The notes beneath the pieces are model-generated. The model was not told the origin of the DNA. It worked only from the letters and a program-made list of their open reading frames with translations, and searched no databases. This document shows, piece after piece, positions 1 to 9,089 of a DNA stretch of 64,000 nt (its first letter is position 1; each line of letters starts with the position of its first letter). A program made the position numbers and the translations under genes. Source of the DNA: an uncultured Kiritimatiellota bacterium (lineage in GTDB: Bacteria; Verrucomicrobiota; Kiritimatiellia; RFP12; DVOR01); the NCBI GenBank assembly GCA_944389545.1, contig CALXMT010000008.1, positions 1 to 64,000 of the forward strand, written 5' to 3'.

Positions 1-617
1 GGGCGTCCTTTCCACCTAGAAAAGACACCCCAATAATACACCATCTGACTAGATAAGGAGATTCAGGAGATGCAGGAGCGCCCCTGCGGGGCGACAAACA
101 AACCGTTCTGCTGAGCGGCGGTAGCCGCCGTCCTATAGGTCCTATGTGTCCTACCGCGTCGCTTGTTGGCACATCGCAGACGAGCCGGGGGTACAGGGGC
201 AGTTGGAAGTTTGGAAGCTTGGATGCTTGGAAGTTTGGTTTCTCTGCACAACGATTGTTTTGTCGCGCGCTTGCCGCGCGCTCTGTTTTCTGTTTTCTGT
301 GGCCGTGGAAGGTTTGGCCCTTTGGGCCTGCACGCTCTGTTCTCTGGGGCGCGCTAGCGCCCCTTCCCCTGCCGGGGCGTGGGGCAGCGCCCCACACCTT
401 TCCAATCAGCTAATCAGCCAAATCCTTTGTGTACCTTGTGTGGTCCTTCGTGTTCTTAGCCGTGGAAGGTTTGGCCCTTTGGGCCTGCACGGTGATAGCC
501 GCGCAGCGTGAGGCCTGTCCAAGTCTCCAAGCCTCTAAGCTTCCAAGCTTCCACGCAAACCGTCTTCGCGGTAAAACTTCCCCGGAAAGTAGGCAGAGCG
601 GGAGGGGCGGGGATTTG
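1..617. repeat. Intergenic repeat mosaic, no gene
   Basis: No credible coding region. The stretch is a chain of modules that recur elsewhere in the window: CAGGAGATGCAGGAG followed by a CGCCCC/GGGGCG hairpin (about 65-95), TCCTATAGGTCCTATGTG (132-152), a GGCACATCGCAGACGAGCC segment (168-190), TTGGAAGTTTGG-type tracts (205-240 and 528-552), a GCGCGC hairpin next to CTGTTTTCTG heptamers (268-300), the 30-bp hairpin repeat at 305-334 and 462-491, CTGCCGGGGCGTGGGGCAGC (372-395), an AATCAGCTAATCAGCC tract (403-420) and a TTGTGTACCTTGTGTGG-type tract (425-455). Short ORFs here are in repeat DNA. Confidence 0.85.
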
Positions 618-618
618 C

Positions 619-624
619 TATGCT
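619..624 (+). promoter_or_regulatory. -10 box of the phosphoesterase operon
   Basis: TTTGC followed by TATGCT, with only seven bases before the ATG at 632. No Shine-Dalgarno sequence fits in the gap, so the transcript is probably leaderless. The TTTGC-TATxxT form recurs at several other gene starts in the window. Confidence 0.55.
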
Positions 625-631
625 ATAGCTT

Positions 632-1204
632 ATGGATTGGTTTATTGCGGACACGCATTTTGGGCATGAGAAGATGCGGGTGAGGCGTGGGTTCGCCTCG
701 GCCGAAGAGATGGATGAGACGTTGATCGCGCACTGGAATGAACAGGTGCGCGACACGGATGAGGTCTTCATCGCGGGGGATTTGATTTGCCATAGCGACA
801 AGCCGCCGGCGGAGTATCTGCGGCGGCTGAAGGGGCGTAAGCATCTGGCGGTGGGGAATCACGACCGCGCGTGGATGCGCGGGGTCATGCTGGGGGAGTG
901 GTTTGTGGAGGTGGCGCTGACGCTGGAGGCGTTCCGGCCGGGGTGTTGTTTCACGGTGTGCCATTACCCGATGTTGGACTGGTATCGACGGCGGCATGGG
1001 GCCTCGTTGATCTACGGCCACATCCATGACTCGCGCAAGGAGCCCTATTATCCCTATCTGCAGACGATCCCGCGGGCCTACAACGCGGGCGTGGACGTCA
1101 ATGGCCTCCGACCCGTCTCGTTGGAGGAGCTGATGGCGAACACGGCGGAGTGGCGCGCGCGGCAGGAGACGGAGCGCCGCATGACGAAAGGAACCCGGCA
1201 ATGA
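632..1204 (+). CDS. Calcineurin-like metallophosphoesterase
   Basis: A 190-residue single-domain metal-dependent phosphoesterase. Metal ligands of the family are visible in order: DTHFGH near residue 8, GDLICHSD near 50, GNHDR near 75, CHYPM near 108 and GHIHDSR near 130. Small cytosolic members of this type include YfcE/MJ0936-like enzymes and RNA or nucleotide phosphodiesterases, so the substrate cannot be read from sequence. It is first in a five-gene operon; its TGA overlaps the ATG of the sulfatase gene (ATGA at 1201-1204). The start follows a -10 box directly, suggesting a leaderless mRNA. Confidence 0.88.
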   Translation: MDWFIADTHFGHEKMRVRRGFASAEEMDETLIAHWNEQVRDTDEVFIAGDLICHSDKPPAEYLRRLKGRKHLAVGNHDRAWMRGVMLGEWFVEVALTLEAFRPGCCFTVCHYPMLDWYRRRHGASLIYGHIHDSRKEPYYPYLQTIPRAYNAGVDVNGLRPVSLEELMANTAEWRARQETERRMTKGTRQ

Positions 1205-3378
1205 AGAGACGTGACTTTTTGAGGAGCCTTGGCGCGGCGGCGGCGTTGCCGGCCCTGGCGCGGGCGCAGGACGCCGGCGTGGCGCCGGCCCCCGTGACGG
1301 CGATGAATCCCTTCGGCCTGCCCGGCATCGGGGCGCGCCCGAACGTCATCCTGGTGCTCTGCGACGACCTGGGCTGGGGCGACCTGGGGTGTTTCTGGCA
1401 GAACGGGCGGAAGAACGGTCTGCCGCGCATCCATACGCCGAACCTGGACCGCATGGCCGCCGAGGGCGCGCGGCTCACGGATCACTGCACCACGGCGCCG
1501 GTGTGCGCGCCGGCCCGAGCCTCGTTGATGACGGGCAAGAACCAGGGCCACTGCAATCTGCGCGACAACACCTTCGACGCGGCCATCGACCCGCACATGA
1601 CGTTGGCCACGGTGATGAAGACGGCGGGTTACGCCACGTGGCACATCGGCAAGTGGGGCATCGGCGGCGGCTACCAGAGCAACTCGAAGCGGACGGCGAT
1701 GGCCTGCCAGGCGGGTTTTGACTACAGCTACGGCTATCCCGCCCACCTGCATGGGCACAGTTACTACCACTGCTTCATCGAGGGCAAGACCGACATCGAT
1801 TCCGCCGTCAAGCAGTCGCCCGTGCTGGAGAGTTACTCCGAGGCCGCCTATGCCGCCGCGGGCAACCCCGCGGGCTTCTCGCGCGACCAAGACGAGGGCG
1901 CGAAGACGGCGCAGTGGCGGCGCGTGGTGCCGAACGCTGAGGCGCGTTTCGTCTACGACACCGACCTCTTCACGGCGAAGGCCAAGGCCCTCATCCGCGC
2001 CCACCAAGAGGGGCCGGACAAGGAGAAGCCCTTCTTCCTGCAGCTCTGCCACACCACCATCCACGGCAGCGGCAACCGTCAGGTGGCCGACCCCGCCATC
2101 GCGAACCAGGAGGTCTTTCAAGTGCCCGGCGGCCCCTACCCCGCCCTGCGCGACGACGACCCGACGTGGGGCGGCGGCGCCGACCTCACCGGCAGCGTCA
2201 AGGGCGACGCCCAGACCGCCAACACCTGGATCCACCCCGACTACCGCGGCTACGCCACGCCCAGTCTGCGCCGTTACGCCACCGGCGTCCGCCGTCTGGA
2301 CGACGCGATGGGCGACCTACTCCACTTCCTGGCCCTGCGCGGGCTGGACAAGGATACGCTGATCGTCTTCACCTCCGACAACGGCCCCGCGGGCGAGTAT
2401 CTGCAGCCCGCCGGCCTCAAATGGGTGGAGACGCTGGACTCCAACGGCCCCCTGCGCGGCATGAAGCGCTGGAGCTATCAGGGCGGTCTGCGCGAGCCCA
2501 CGGTGGTGCGCTGGCCTGCGGCCGTCAAACCCGGCCAGACGCTCGATTTCCCGTGCGACCAGACTTGCTGGATGCCCACCTTCGCCGAGGCCGCCGGCCT
2601 GCCCGCGCCCGCCCACTCCGACGGCGTCTCGCTCCTGCCGCTCCTCACCGGCGCGGGACGTCAGCTGGGCCAACGCCTCTACACGGAATACGTCGACGGC
2701 GGTTCCGGACAGGGCTTCGGCCTGGAACAGTCCCTCCGCGAGGGCGACTGGGCCGTGGTCCGCAACGTCGGCAAGGGCGGCAAGGTCGAGCTCTACAACC
2801 TGGCGGACGACCCCGGGCAGGAGCACGACGTGGCGGCGGCCAACCCCGAGGTCGCGGCCCGCTTGGGCGCGCTCCTCATGGCCTCGCGCATCCCCACCTC
2901 CCAAACGCCCGCGGCGAGCGGCGCGCCCACCTTCGCCGAGAACGGCTGCCCCGGCCGCACGGCGTTGGACGCGGCGGCGATGCCCGCGCCCGTCGGCGAG
3001 CCCCCGGTGCGTCCGGCCCTGTGGATTTACCAGGGCCATTGGCCGTGGGTGCCCGATTTCCGCACGCTCATGCCGGTGCACGAGGTGCCGCCCGAGCGCA
3101 TCCCCGCTGTCCTGGCGCACTTGCCGAAACAGGGATGCGGGGCGCTGGTGCACGGCGTGCTGGAGCTCGAGGCCGAACGCGAGGTCACCTTCCGTGCCGA
3201 GGGTGCCGGCGGTTGCCAACTGTGGGTGCAGGGCGCGCACATCTTGGAATACGAGGCCGGCGACTGCGCCGCGGGCCGCACTTACACGCTGCGTCTGGCC
3301 GCGGGCAACCACCCCTGGCGCGCCTGCCTCACCGCCCCCTTCGTCGCCCTCACCGCCGATGGAAGGAGCCTGCTGTGA
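1201..3378 (+). CDS. Tat-exported arylsulfatase (type I sulfatase)
   Basis: A 725-residue sulfatase. I chose the ATG at 1201, not the in-frame ATG at 1150, because it overlaps the upstream stop and begins a Tat signal (MKRRDFLRSLGAAAALPALA). The metal-binding LCDDLGWGD sequence comes early. The active-site signature is CAPARASLMTGK, the Cys-x-Pro-x-Arg form in which Cys is converted to formylglycine; no maturase gene lies in this window. TSDNGP and a conserved Lys/His region follow. The last ~100 residues extend past the usual sulfatase fold and resemble a small beta-sandwich or PA14-like module. It probably removes sulfate from polysaccharide or mucin glycans in the periplasm. The stop overlaps the GTG of nth. 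Confidence 0.93.
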   Translation: MKRRDFLRSLGAAAALPALARAQDAGVAPAPVTAMNPFGLPGIGARPNVILVLCDDLGWGDLGCFWQNGRKNGLPRIHTPNLDRMAAEGARLTDHCTTAPVCAPARASLMTGKNQGHCNLRDNTFDAAIDPHMTLATVMKTAGYATWHIGKWGIGGGYQSNSKRTAMACQAGFDYSYGYPAHLHGHSYYHCFIEGKTDIDSAVKQSPVLESYSEAAYAAAGNPAGFSRDQDEGAKTAQWRRVVPNAEARFVYDTDLFTAKAKALIRAHQEGPDKEKPFFLQLCHTTIHGSGNRQVADPAIANQEVFQVPGGPYPALRDDDPTWGGGADLTGSVKGDAQTANTWIHPDYRGYATPSLRRYATGVRRLDDAMGDLLHFLALRGLDKDTLIVFTSDNGPAGEYLQPAGLKWVETLDSNGPLRGMKRWSYQGGLREPTVVRWPAAVKPGQTLDFPCDQTCWMPTFAEAAGLPAPAHSDGVSLLPLLTGAGRQLGQRLYTEYVDGGSGQGFGLEQSLREGDWAVVRNVGKGGKVELYNLADDPGQEHDVAAANPEVAARLGALLMASRIPTSQTPAASGAPTFAENGCPGRTALDAAAMPAPVGEPPVRPALWIYQGHWPWVPDFRTLMPVHEVPPERIPAVLAHLPKQGCGALVHGVLELEAEREVTFRAEGAGGCQLWVQGAHILEYEAGDCAAGRTYTLRLAAGNHPWRACLTAPFVALTADGRSLL

Positions 3379-4034
3379 AACTCCGCACCGTCGCCGAACT
3401 GGACGAGATCCACGACGCCCTCGCGGCCGAATTCGCGAAGGTCGAGGCGCCCATCATGGACTTGGTGGCCGCGCAGACCCGCGACCCGTGGTGCGTGTTG
3501 CTCGGCACCATCCTCTCCGCCCGCACCAAAGACCAAGTGACCGCCCAGGCCGTGCGGCGCCTCCTGCCCGCCGCGCCCACGCCCCAGGCCCTGGCCAAAC
3601 TCTCGGTCGAGGAGATCGAGGAACTCATCTTCCCCGTCGGCTTCTACCACGCCAAGGCGCGCCACCTGGCCGATCTCCCCGCCGTGCTCGAGGCGAAGTT
3701 CGGCGGCAAGTTGCCCGACACCGTCGAGGCCCTGTGCGAGCTCCCCGGCGTGGGCCGCAAGACCGCGAACCTCGTGGTCGCGCTCGGCTTCGGTCTGCCC
3801 GCCATCTGCGTGGACACGCACGTGCACCGCATCAACAACCGTCTGGGCATCGTGCGCACCAAGACGCCGTTGGAGACCGAGATGGCCCTGCGCCGCCGTC
3901 TGCCCCAGCGCCTCTGGGTGCCGTGGAACTCTATCTTCGTCTCCTTCGGCCAGACGCGTTGCAAGCCCATCGGCCCCAAGTGCGAGGGCTGCCCCGTGGC
4001 GAAGTTCTGCCTCGACAAGGGGAAGCGCAAATGA
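3375..4034 (+). CDS. nth: Endonuclease III (DNA glycosylase/AP lyase)
   Basis: A 219-residue base-excision repair enzyme for oxidised pyrimidines. The helix-hairpin-helix LPGVGRKTANLVV carries the catalytic Lys, and CVDTHVHRINNRLG carries the catalytic Asp. The C-terminus has the iron-sulfur ligands Cys-x6-Cys-x2-Cys-x5-Cys (CKPIGPKCEGCPVAKFC). The start is GTG at 3375, preceded by GGAAGGAG at 3361-3368 and overlapping the sulfatase stop as GTGA. Its stop in turn overlaps the next start. Length is normal. A repair enzyme in a sulfatase/flippase operon is odd and probably reflects operon compaction rather than pathway logic. Confidence 0.96.
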   Translation: MKLRTVAELDEIHDALAAEFAKVEAPIMDLVAAQTRDPWCVLLGTILSARTKDQVTAQAVRRLLPAAPTPQALAKLSVEEIEELIFPVGFYHAKARHLADLPAVLEAKFGGKLPDTVEALCELPGVGRKTANLVVALGFGLPAICVDTHVHRINNRLGIVRTKTPLETEMALRRRLPQRLWVPWNSIFVSFGQTRCKPIGPKCEGCPVAKFCLDKGKRK

Positions 4035-4693
4035 CCGCCCTCCCCGCGCTCGCCCTCTTCGACATCGACGGCACGCTCTTCGACTCCGAGCGCGTGTGGG
4101 CCGAGGCTCTGGCCCTCGCGATGGAGGAACTCGGCGAACGCCAACGCCCCGAGCGTCTCATGGCCCTGATCTACGGCATGGCCTGGCCCGACGCCTGGCG
4201 CACCCTGCGCGACGCCTTCCCCGAGGCCCTCGGCGGACTCTCGGCCTTCGCGCTCGGCCAGATGATGGTGAAGCGCTTCGACGCCCTCTTCGCCGCGCGC
4301 CCGCCCGTCATCCAGCCGGCCATCGACCTCCTGCGCCGCCTCCGCGCCGCGGGCGTCCCCTGCGCCTACGTCTCGGGCAGCCCCCGCGCCACCATCGCCC
4401 ACGACCTCCGCGCCGCCGGCATCGAGACCCTGCTGGACGAGTCCCGCTCCGTCCCCTCCGACGACGTCACCCACGGCAAGCCCGACCCCGAGGGCTACCT
4501 GCTCGCGCTCAGCCGCTTCGGCGCCGACCCCGCGCAGACCGTCGTCTTCGAGGACAGTCGCGTGGGCGCGACCGCCGCGTTCGCCGCCGGCATTGGCCGC
4601 GTCTGCGTCTGCCCGCCGCCCTCGGCCCCCGCGCAGGACTACCCCGAAGGCGTCGTCCGCCTGGCCTCGTGGCACGACTTCCCCCTGCCATGA
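4031..4693 (+). CDS. HAD-family phosphatase (PGMB/phosphonatase-like)
   Basis: A 220-residue haloacid dehalogenase-superfamily hydrolase. Motif I is FDIDGTLFDSE with the nucleophile Asp near residue 11, motif II is YVSGSPR, motif III is the Lys in HGKPDPEGY, and motif IV is VFEDSRVG. The alpha-helical cap between motifs I and II places it with beta-phosphoglucomutase-like or phosphoglycolate phosphatase-like enzymes; the substrate is unknown. The start (ATG 4031) overlaps the nth stop, and the stop overlaps the flippase start. Third codon positions are strongly C-biased. Confidence 0.9.
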   Translation: MTALPALALFDIDGTLFDSERVWAEALALAMEELGERQRPERLMALIYGMAWPDAWRTLRDAFPEALGGLSAFALGQMMVKRFDALFAARPPVIQPAIDLLRRLRAAGVPCAYVSGSPRATIAHDLRAAGIETLLDESRSVPSDDVTHGKPDPEGYLLALSRFGADPAQTVVFEDSRVGATAAFAAGIGRVCVCPPPSAPAQDYPEGVVRLASWHDFPLP

Positions 4694-6252
4694 CCGAGAA
4701 CGGGCGCCTCTTCGTGAACGTCGCGGCCTCCTATGGCCGCTCGCTCGTCGCGCTCGTCTGCGGCCTCTTCACGGGGCGCTGGATTCTCATGGCCTTGGGG
4801 CAGAGCGACTACGGCCTCTACGGCGTGATCGGCGGCCTCACCATCTTCATCGACTTCTTCAATATGCTCTTGGCCGACGCCGTCGCCCGTTTCTACGGCG
4901 TCGCCGTGGGGCGCGCGGCCGTCGCCCAAGACTCCGCCGCCGCGCTGGAGGACTGCCGCCGTTGGTTCAACGTGGCCCTCCTCCTGCACACCCTTCTGCC
5001 CCTGACGTTGATGGCCGTGGGCTATCCGCTGGGCGTCTGGGCCGTGCGCCACTGGTTCGAGATTCCGCCCGACCGCGTCGAGGCCTGTGTGTGGGTCTTC
5101 CGCTTCCTCTGCGTCTCCTGCTTCGTGAGCATGGTCAACGCGCCCTTCCGTGCCCTCTTCATCGCCAAGCAACGCCTCGCCGAGCTGAACCTCTACACCT
5201 TCCTCCAGACGGTCGCCAACTTCTGCTTCGTCCTCTGGATGGTCACCCGCCCGCCGGACTACGGCCCGTGGCTCGTCCCCTTCGCCGCCTGGATCATGGT
5301 CATCCGCGTCCTGCCCGAGCTCGCCATGGTCCTCCGCGCCGCCTGCGCCTTCCCGGAATGCCGCCTCCGCCCCCGCTGGCTCTGGGACGCCGCCCGTGCC
5401 CGCGCCCTCTGCGCCTTCGCCGGGTGGAGCGTCTTCGGCGCATTGGGCGACCTCCTCCGCCTCCAAGGCATCGCCATCCTCATCAACAAATGCTACGGCT
5501 CCATCGCCAACGCCGCCTTCTCCGTCGCCAACACCGTCAACTTCCACTGCGGCAACCTCGCCGCCGCCCTCATCTCCGCCTTCACCCCCGCCATCGCCAA
5601 CGCCCGCGGCGCCGAGGACCTCACCCATATGCGCGACCTCGCCTACCGCACCTCCAAGGTCGCCCCCCTCCTCACCCTCCTCTTCCTCCTGCCCCTCGCC
5701 CTCGAACTCCCGCAGGTCCTCCGCCTCTGGCTGGGCGACCCGCCCCCCGCCGCCGCCGGCCTCGCCTACTGCGTCTTCGCCGCCACCCTCATCGACAAGC
5801 TCGCCGTCGGCCACCTCCTCGCCGTCCAGGCCAACGGCCGCATCGCCCGCTACCAATTCTTCACCGGCGTCGCCTACTGCCTCACCCTGCCCCTGGCCGC
5901 CGCCTTCGCCCTGCTGGGCTGGGGACTCTACTCCGTCGGCGTGGCCCTCATCATCGGCTCCGCCGTCTGCTCCGCCGGACGCGTCTGGATGGCCCGCGGC
6001 CTGGTGCGGATGTCCGCCCGCTACTGGCTGGGCCGCATCCTCCTGCCCCTCACCCTCGTCACCCTGGCCGCCGCCGCGGTCGGGTTCTTGCCCCATCTCT
6101 GGCTGGGCCCCACCTTCTGGCGACTCTGCCTCACCGTCCTCTGCGCCGAAGCCGCCCTCCTGCCCCTCTCCTGGTTCCTCCTCACCCCCTCCGAACGCGC
6201 CTACCTCCGCACCACCCTCCGCCGCCTCCTCAACAAAAAGACCAACCGCTAA
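4690..6252 (+). CDS. Polysaccharide flippase, MOP superfamily (Wzx-like)
   Basis: A 520-residue integral membrane protein with about 12-14 hydrophobic helices and the N-terminal pattern of oligosaccharide flippases (FVNVAASYGRSLVALVCGLF, GRWILMALGQSDYGLYGVIGG). Members move lipid-linked repeat units across the inner membrane for O-antigen, capsule or EPS. The start overlaps the HAD stop (ATGA at 4690-4693). It is the last gene of the operon; no clear U-tract terminator follows, but a GGGGCGGC/GCCGCCCC hairpin starts four bases after the stop. The 3' half is extremely rich in C-ending codons. Confidence 0.85.
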   Translation: MTENGRLFVNVAASYGRSLVALVCGLFTGRWILMALGQSDYGLYGVIGGLTIFIDFFNMLLADAVARFYGVAVGRAAVAQDSAAALEDCRRWFNVALLLHTLLPLTLMAVGYPLGVWAVRHWFEIPPDRVEACVWVFRFLCVSCFVSMVNAPFRALFIAKQRLAELNLYTFLQTVANFCFVLWMVTRPPDYGPWLVPFAAWIMVIRVLPELAMVLRAACAFPECRLRPRWLWDAARARALCAFAGWSVFGALGDLLRLQGIAILINKCYGSIANAAFSVANTVNFHCGNLAAALISAFTPAIANARGAEDLTHMRDLAYRTSKVAPLLTLLFLLPLALELPQVLRLWLGDPPPAAAGLAYCVFAATLIDKLAVGHLLAVQANGRIARYQFFTGVAYCLTLPLAAAFALLGWGLYSVGVALIIGSAVCSAGRVWMARGLVRMSARYWLGRILLPLTLVTLAAAAVGFLPHLWLGPTFWRLCLTVLCAEAALLPLSWFLLTPSERAYLRTTLRRLLNKKTNR

Positions 6253-7101
6253 GGGGCGGCACAGCCGCCCCGGAGAACAGAAAACAGAGCGTGCAGGCCC
6301 AAAGGGCCAAACCTTCCACGGCTAAGGGCACGACGCAGGGAGGCGGGCCGTGCGTGCGCAAAGGCGCACGTCCGGCCCGGGAGCCTGTAGGGGCATGGCG
6401 GGCTTCGCACGCCATGCTTTGGTTTTTGGAAGTCCTCCGATGGAGCCCCGTCCTATAGGTCCTATATGTCCTATTGGTCCTACCGCGGCGTGTTATGGCA
6501 CGTCGCAGACGTGCCGGGGGTGCAGGGGAAAGTGGAAGTTTGGAAGCTTGGATGCTTGGAAGTTTGGCTTTCTCGTTGTACAACTATTTCGCCTGTCGCC
6601 CGCTTGTCGGGCGTTCTGTTCTCCGTGGCCGTGGAAGGTTTGGCCCTTTGGGCCTGCACGCTCTGTTCTCCGTTCTCCAGGGCGCGAAAGCGCCCTTCCC
6701 CTGCCGGGGCGTGGGGCAGCGCCCCACATCCAATCGCCAATCAGTTAATCTGCCAAGTAGCCAATCCCCTTTGTGTTCCTTGTGCCCCTTTGAGCGCTTT
6801 GTGATAAAAACACACAGACAGTCTTCGTGTACCTTTGTGGTTCTTCGTGTCCTTCGTGTCCATCTAAGAACACTCCACTTTTCTCCAGCGGCTTATCCGT
6901 CGCCCCGCAGGGGCGTTCCGTTCTCCGGGGCGCGTCAGCGCCCCTTCCTGTCAGTCACCCCGGCTTTTCTAGGAAAACACAGAGGCGCAAGGGATGGGCA
7001 CGGTAATGAGGCGCGATGCGCCGAACGGTGAAGTGCCCAGGCCCTTGCGCAACTTGGTGTCTTCGTGGTGAGGGGGCGTGACGGGATGGGCGAAATCGCG
7101 C
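6253..7101. repeat. Intergenic repeat mosaic, no gene
   Basis: Modules in order: a GGGGCGGC/GCCGCCCC hairpin (6253-6271) with GGAGAACAGAAAACAG heptamers, the 30-bp hairpin repeat inverted (6290-6319), a ~100-bp module (about 6345-6435) that reappears at about 61430-61525, TCCTATAGGTCCTATATG (6450-6482), GGCACGTCGCAGACGTGCC (6496-6514), TTGGAAGCTTGGATGC-type tracts (6535-6572), the hairpin repeat direct (6631-6660), CCGGGGCGTGGGGCAGC (6702-6725), an AATCAGTTAATCTGCC tract, and TTCGTGTCCTTCGTGTCC-type tracts (6765-6865). ORFs here are confined to these modules. Confidence 0.85.
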
Positions 7102-7107
7102 TATACT
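7102..7107 (+). promoter_or_regulatory. -10 box of hemB
   Basis: TATACT, then ATTGGC and the ATG at 7114. The six-base gap leaves no room for a ribosome-binding site, so the hemB transcript is probably leaderless. Confidence 0.6.
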
Positions 7108-7113
7108 ATTGGC

Positions 7114-8109
7114 ATGAATGCTTACCCAGAGTTGCGTCTCCGCCGCGTCCGGCGCACTGCCGGCATCCGCGCACTGTTCGATCTTGAAATCCCCGGCCCC
7201 GCGAAGTGGTGCTGGCCCATGTTCGTTGTCCCGGGAACGAGCATCAAAGAGGAAATCGCCTCCATGCCCGGGCAGTTCCATTGGTCCGTCGACCGCGTGT
7301 GTGAGGCTGTCGAACCCGTGGTGCGACAGGGCATCGGCTCGGTGTTGCTCTTTGGGCAGACCGACCGGACGAAGGACAACGGCGGCTCGCCGGCGTGGGA
7401 TGATCGCGGTGTGGTGCAGCAGGCCGTTCGGGTCCTGAAGCGCGCCTTCCCGGGTCTCACCGTGATGACCGACGTCTGTCTTTGCGCCTACACCAGCCAC
7501 GGCCATTGCGCCCCGCTCCGCCCCGATGGCTCGATCGACAATGACGCCGCCTGCGACTGTCTGTCCAAGGTCGCCCTCTCGCATGCTGCCGCCGGCGCCG
7601 ATGTCGTTGCGCCCTCGGCGATGATGGATGGGCAAATCGCCGCCATCCGTACCGCTCTCGCCGAAAACGCCTTTGACGACACCCTGCTGATGGCCTACTC
7701 CACCAAGTTCGCCTCCGCCTGCTATGGGCCCTTCCGCGACGCAGAAGGCTCCGCGCCCCAGCCCGTCCCCGGCGCCCCCACCGACCGCAAGGGGTACCAA
7801 GCCTCTTTCGCGAACCCGCGCAACGCGCTCCTGGAATCCGCGCTCGACGAACAGGAGGGCGCCGACATCCTGATGGTCAAGCCTGCCCTCTTCTACACCG
7901 ACATGATCGCCGCCGTCAAGGCCCGCACTCTTCTTCCCGTCGCGGCCTACAACGTCAGCGGCGAATACTCCATGCTCATCGCCACCGCCCGCGCCGGGTG
8001 GGGCGACCTGCGCGAGCTGGTCCGCGAGAGCACCCTGGCCCTCACCCGCGCCGGCACCGACCTCATCATCTCCTACTGGGCCAACCGTTATGACGAGCTC
8101 CTCGCCTGA
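7114..8109 (+). CDS. hemB: Porphobilinogen synthase (delta-aminolevulinate dehydratase)
   Basis: A 331-residue enzyme that condenses two 5-aminolevulinate molecules to porphobilinogen in tetrapyrrole synthesis. Visible features are the DVCLCAYTSHGHC metal-site loop with its cysteines, VAPSAMMDGQ, the first Schiff-base Lys in AYSTKFASACYGPFRDA, and the second in MVKPALFYTDMI. The ATG at 7114 (MNAYPELRLRR) is preferred over 7078 because a TATACT box ends seven bases before it. The gene overlaps the next start by 20 bp, so the two are co-transcribed. Confidence 0.95.
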   Translation: MNAYPELRLRRVRRTAGIRALFDLEIPGPAKWCWPMFVVPGTSIKEEIASMPGQFHWSVDRVCEAVEPVVRQGIGSVLLFGQTDRTKDNGGSPAWDDRGVVQQAVRVLKRAFPGLTVMTDVCLCAYTSHGHCAPLRPDGSIDNDAACDCLSKVALSHAAAGADVVAPSAMMDGQIAAIRTALAENAFDDTLLMAYSTKFASACYGPFRDAEGSAPQPVPGAPTDRKGYQASFANPRNALLESALDEQEGADILMVKPALFYTDMIAAVKARTLLPVAAYNVSGEYSMLIATARAGWGDLRELVRESTLALTRAGTDLIISYWANRYDELLA

Positions 8110-9037
8110 CGCCTTCGCCCACGACCTCGATGCCTTCCTTGACGCCGCGCAGTACGCCCGCGGCCTCTCCCCCGCCACCCGCGCCGCCTACAGCAATGCA
8201 CTCGGCACCCTTCGCGATGACCTCCTCCGCCGAGGCATTCGCGACTGGGCGAGTGTGGACGCAACAATCCTCGCCGAACACCTTCGCCGCCTCCAAGAAG
8301 GTCGAGGCTACGCTCCCGCCACCCTCGCCCAGCACACCGCCGCCATCCGCTCCCTCTTCAACTGGCTCCTCGACCAAGGCCGTATCCAAGCCTCCCCCCT
8401 CGATGCGCTTCCTCCCGCCAAACGCCCCAAACGCCTCCCCAAAACGCTCCCCGAAATCAAACTCAACGAACTGATTGAGGCCGTCGACGGCGATGACCTC
8501 GACTCCCTCCGCGACCGCGTGGCGCTGGAGTTGCTCTATGGCTGTGGATTGCGCTGTGCCGAACTCATCGGCCTGAACCTGCACGATGCCGACCTCCGCG
8601 CCCACACCCTCCGCGTTCACGGCAAAGGCAACAAAGAACGCGTCGTCCCTTATGGATCGCCCGCCCACACCGCGCTCCTCCGATGGCTCCAGGCCCGCAA
8701 ACACTTCGCCCTCACCTATAAGAAAGGCGACCTGGCCGCCGATCTCCTCACCCCCCGCGCCCCGCTCCTTCTCAGTCCCACCGGTCGCCGCGCCGGCCGT
8801 CCCCTGATTGCCGCCATTGTCCACCGCCGCATCCACGCCTTCCTGCCCGAAGGCACCCAAGCCACCCCCCACACCCTCCGCCACGCCTACGCCACCCACC
8901 TCCTCGAACACGGCGCCCCCCTCATGGACATCCGCCAACTCCTCGGCCACGCCTCCGTCGCCACCACCCAAATCTACACCCACGTCACCCCCTCCCGCCT
9001 CCGCGCCGCCTTCGATGCCGCCTTCCCCCGCAAGTAA
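8090..9037 (+). CDS. Tyrosine recombinase, XerC/XerD type
   Basis: A 315-residue site-specific recombinase with an N-terminal SAM-like core-binding domain (about 1-105) and a C-terminal catalytic domain. All catalytic residues are visible: Arg in YGCGLRCAEL, Lys in HGKGNKERV, His-x-x-Arg in PHTLRHAYATHLL, His in LLGHASVATT and the nucleophile Tyr in TQIYTH. Length fits Xer proteins that resolve chromosome dimers, although an integrase-like role is possible. It overlaps hemB by 20 bp. The last 69 bp, from the Gln codon two residues before the catalytic Tyr to the stop, are the first bases of the 722-bp direct repeat and recur at 12536-12604. Confidence 0.92.
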   Translation: MTSSSPDAFAHDLDAFLDAAQYARGLSPATRAAYSNALGTLRDDLLRRGIRDWASVDATILAEHLRRLQEGRGYAPATLAQHTAAIRSLFNWLLDQGRIQASPLDALPPAKRPKRLPKTLPEIKLNELIEAVDGDDLDSLRDRVALELLYGCGLRCAELIGLNLHDADLRAHTLRVHGKGNKERVVPYGSPAHTALLRWLQARKHFALTYKKGDLAADLLTPRAPLLLSPTGRRAGRPLIAAIVHRRIHAFLPEGTQATPHTLRHAYATHLLEHGAPLMDIRQLLGHASVATTQIYTHVTPSRLRAAFDAAFPRK

Positions 9038-9089
9038 ACACGCAAGACCTCCAAGAACCGTCAGCAAGCAGACCCTTGTAGGAGTGTCT

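Noticed and set aside
6345-6435. Possible tRNA- or small-RNA-like gene in the 100-bp shared module
   Set aside because: No cloverleaf, promoter or terminator is visible; best treated as a repeat module.
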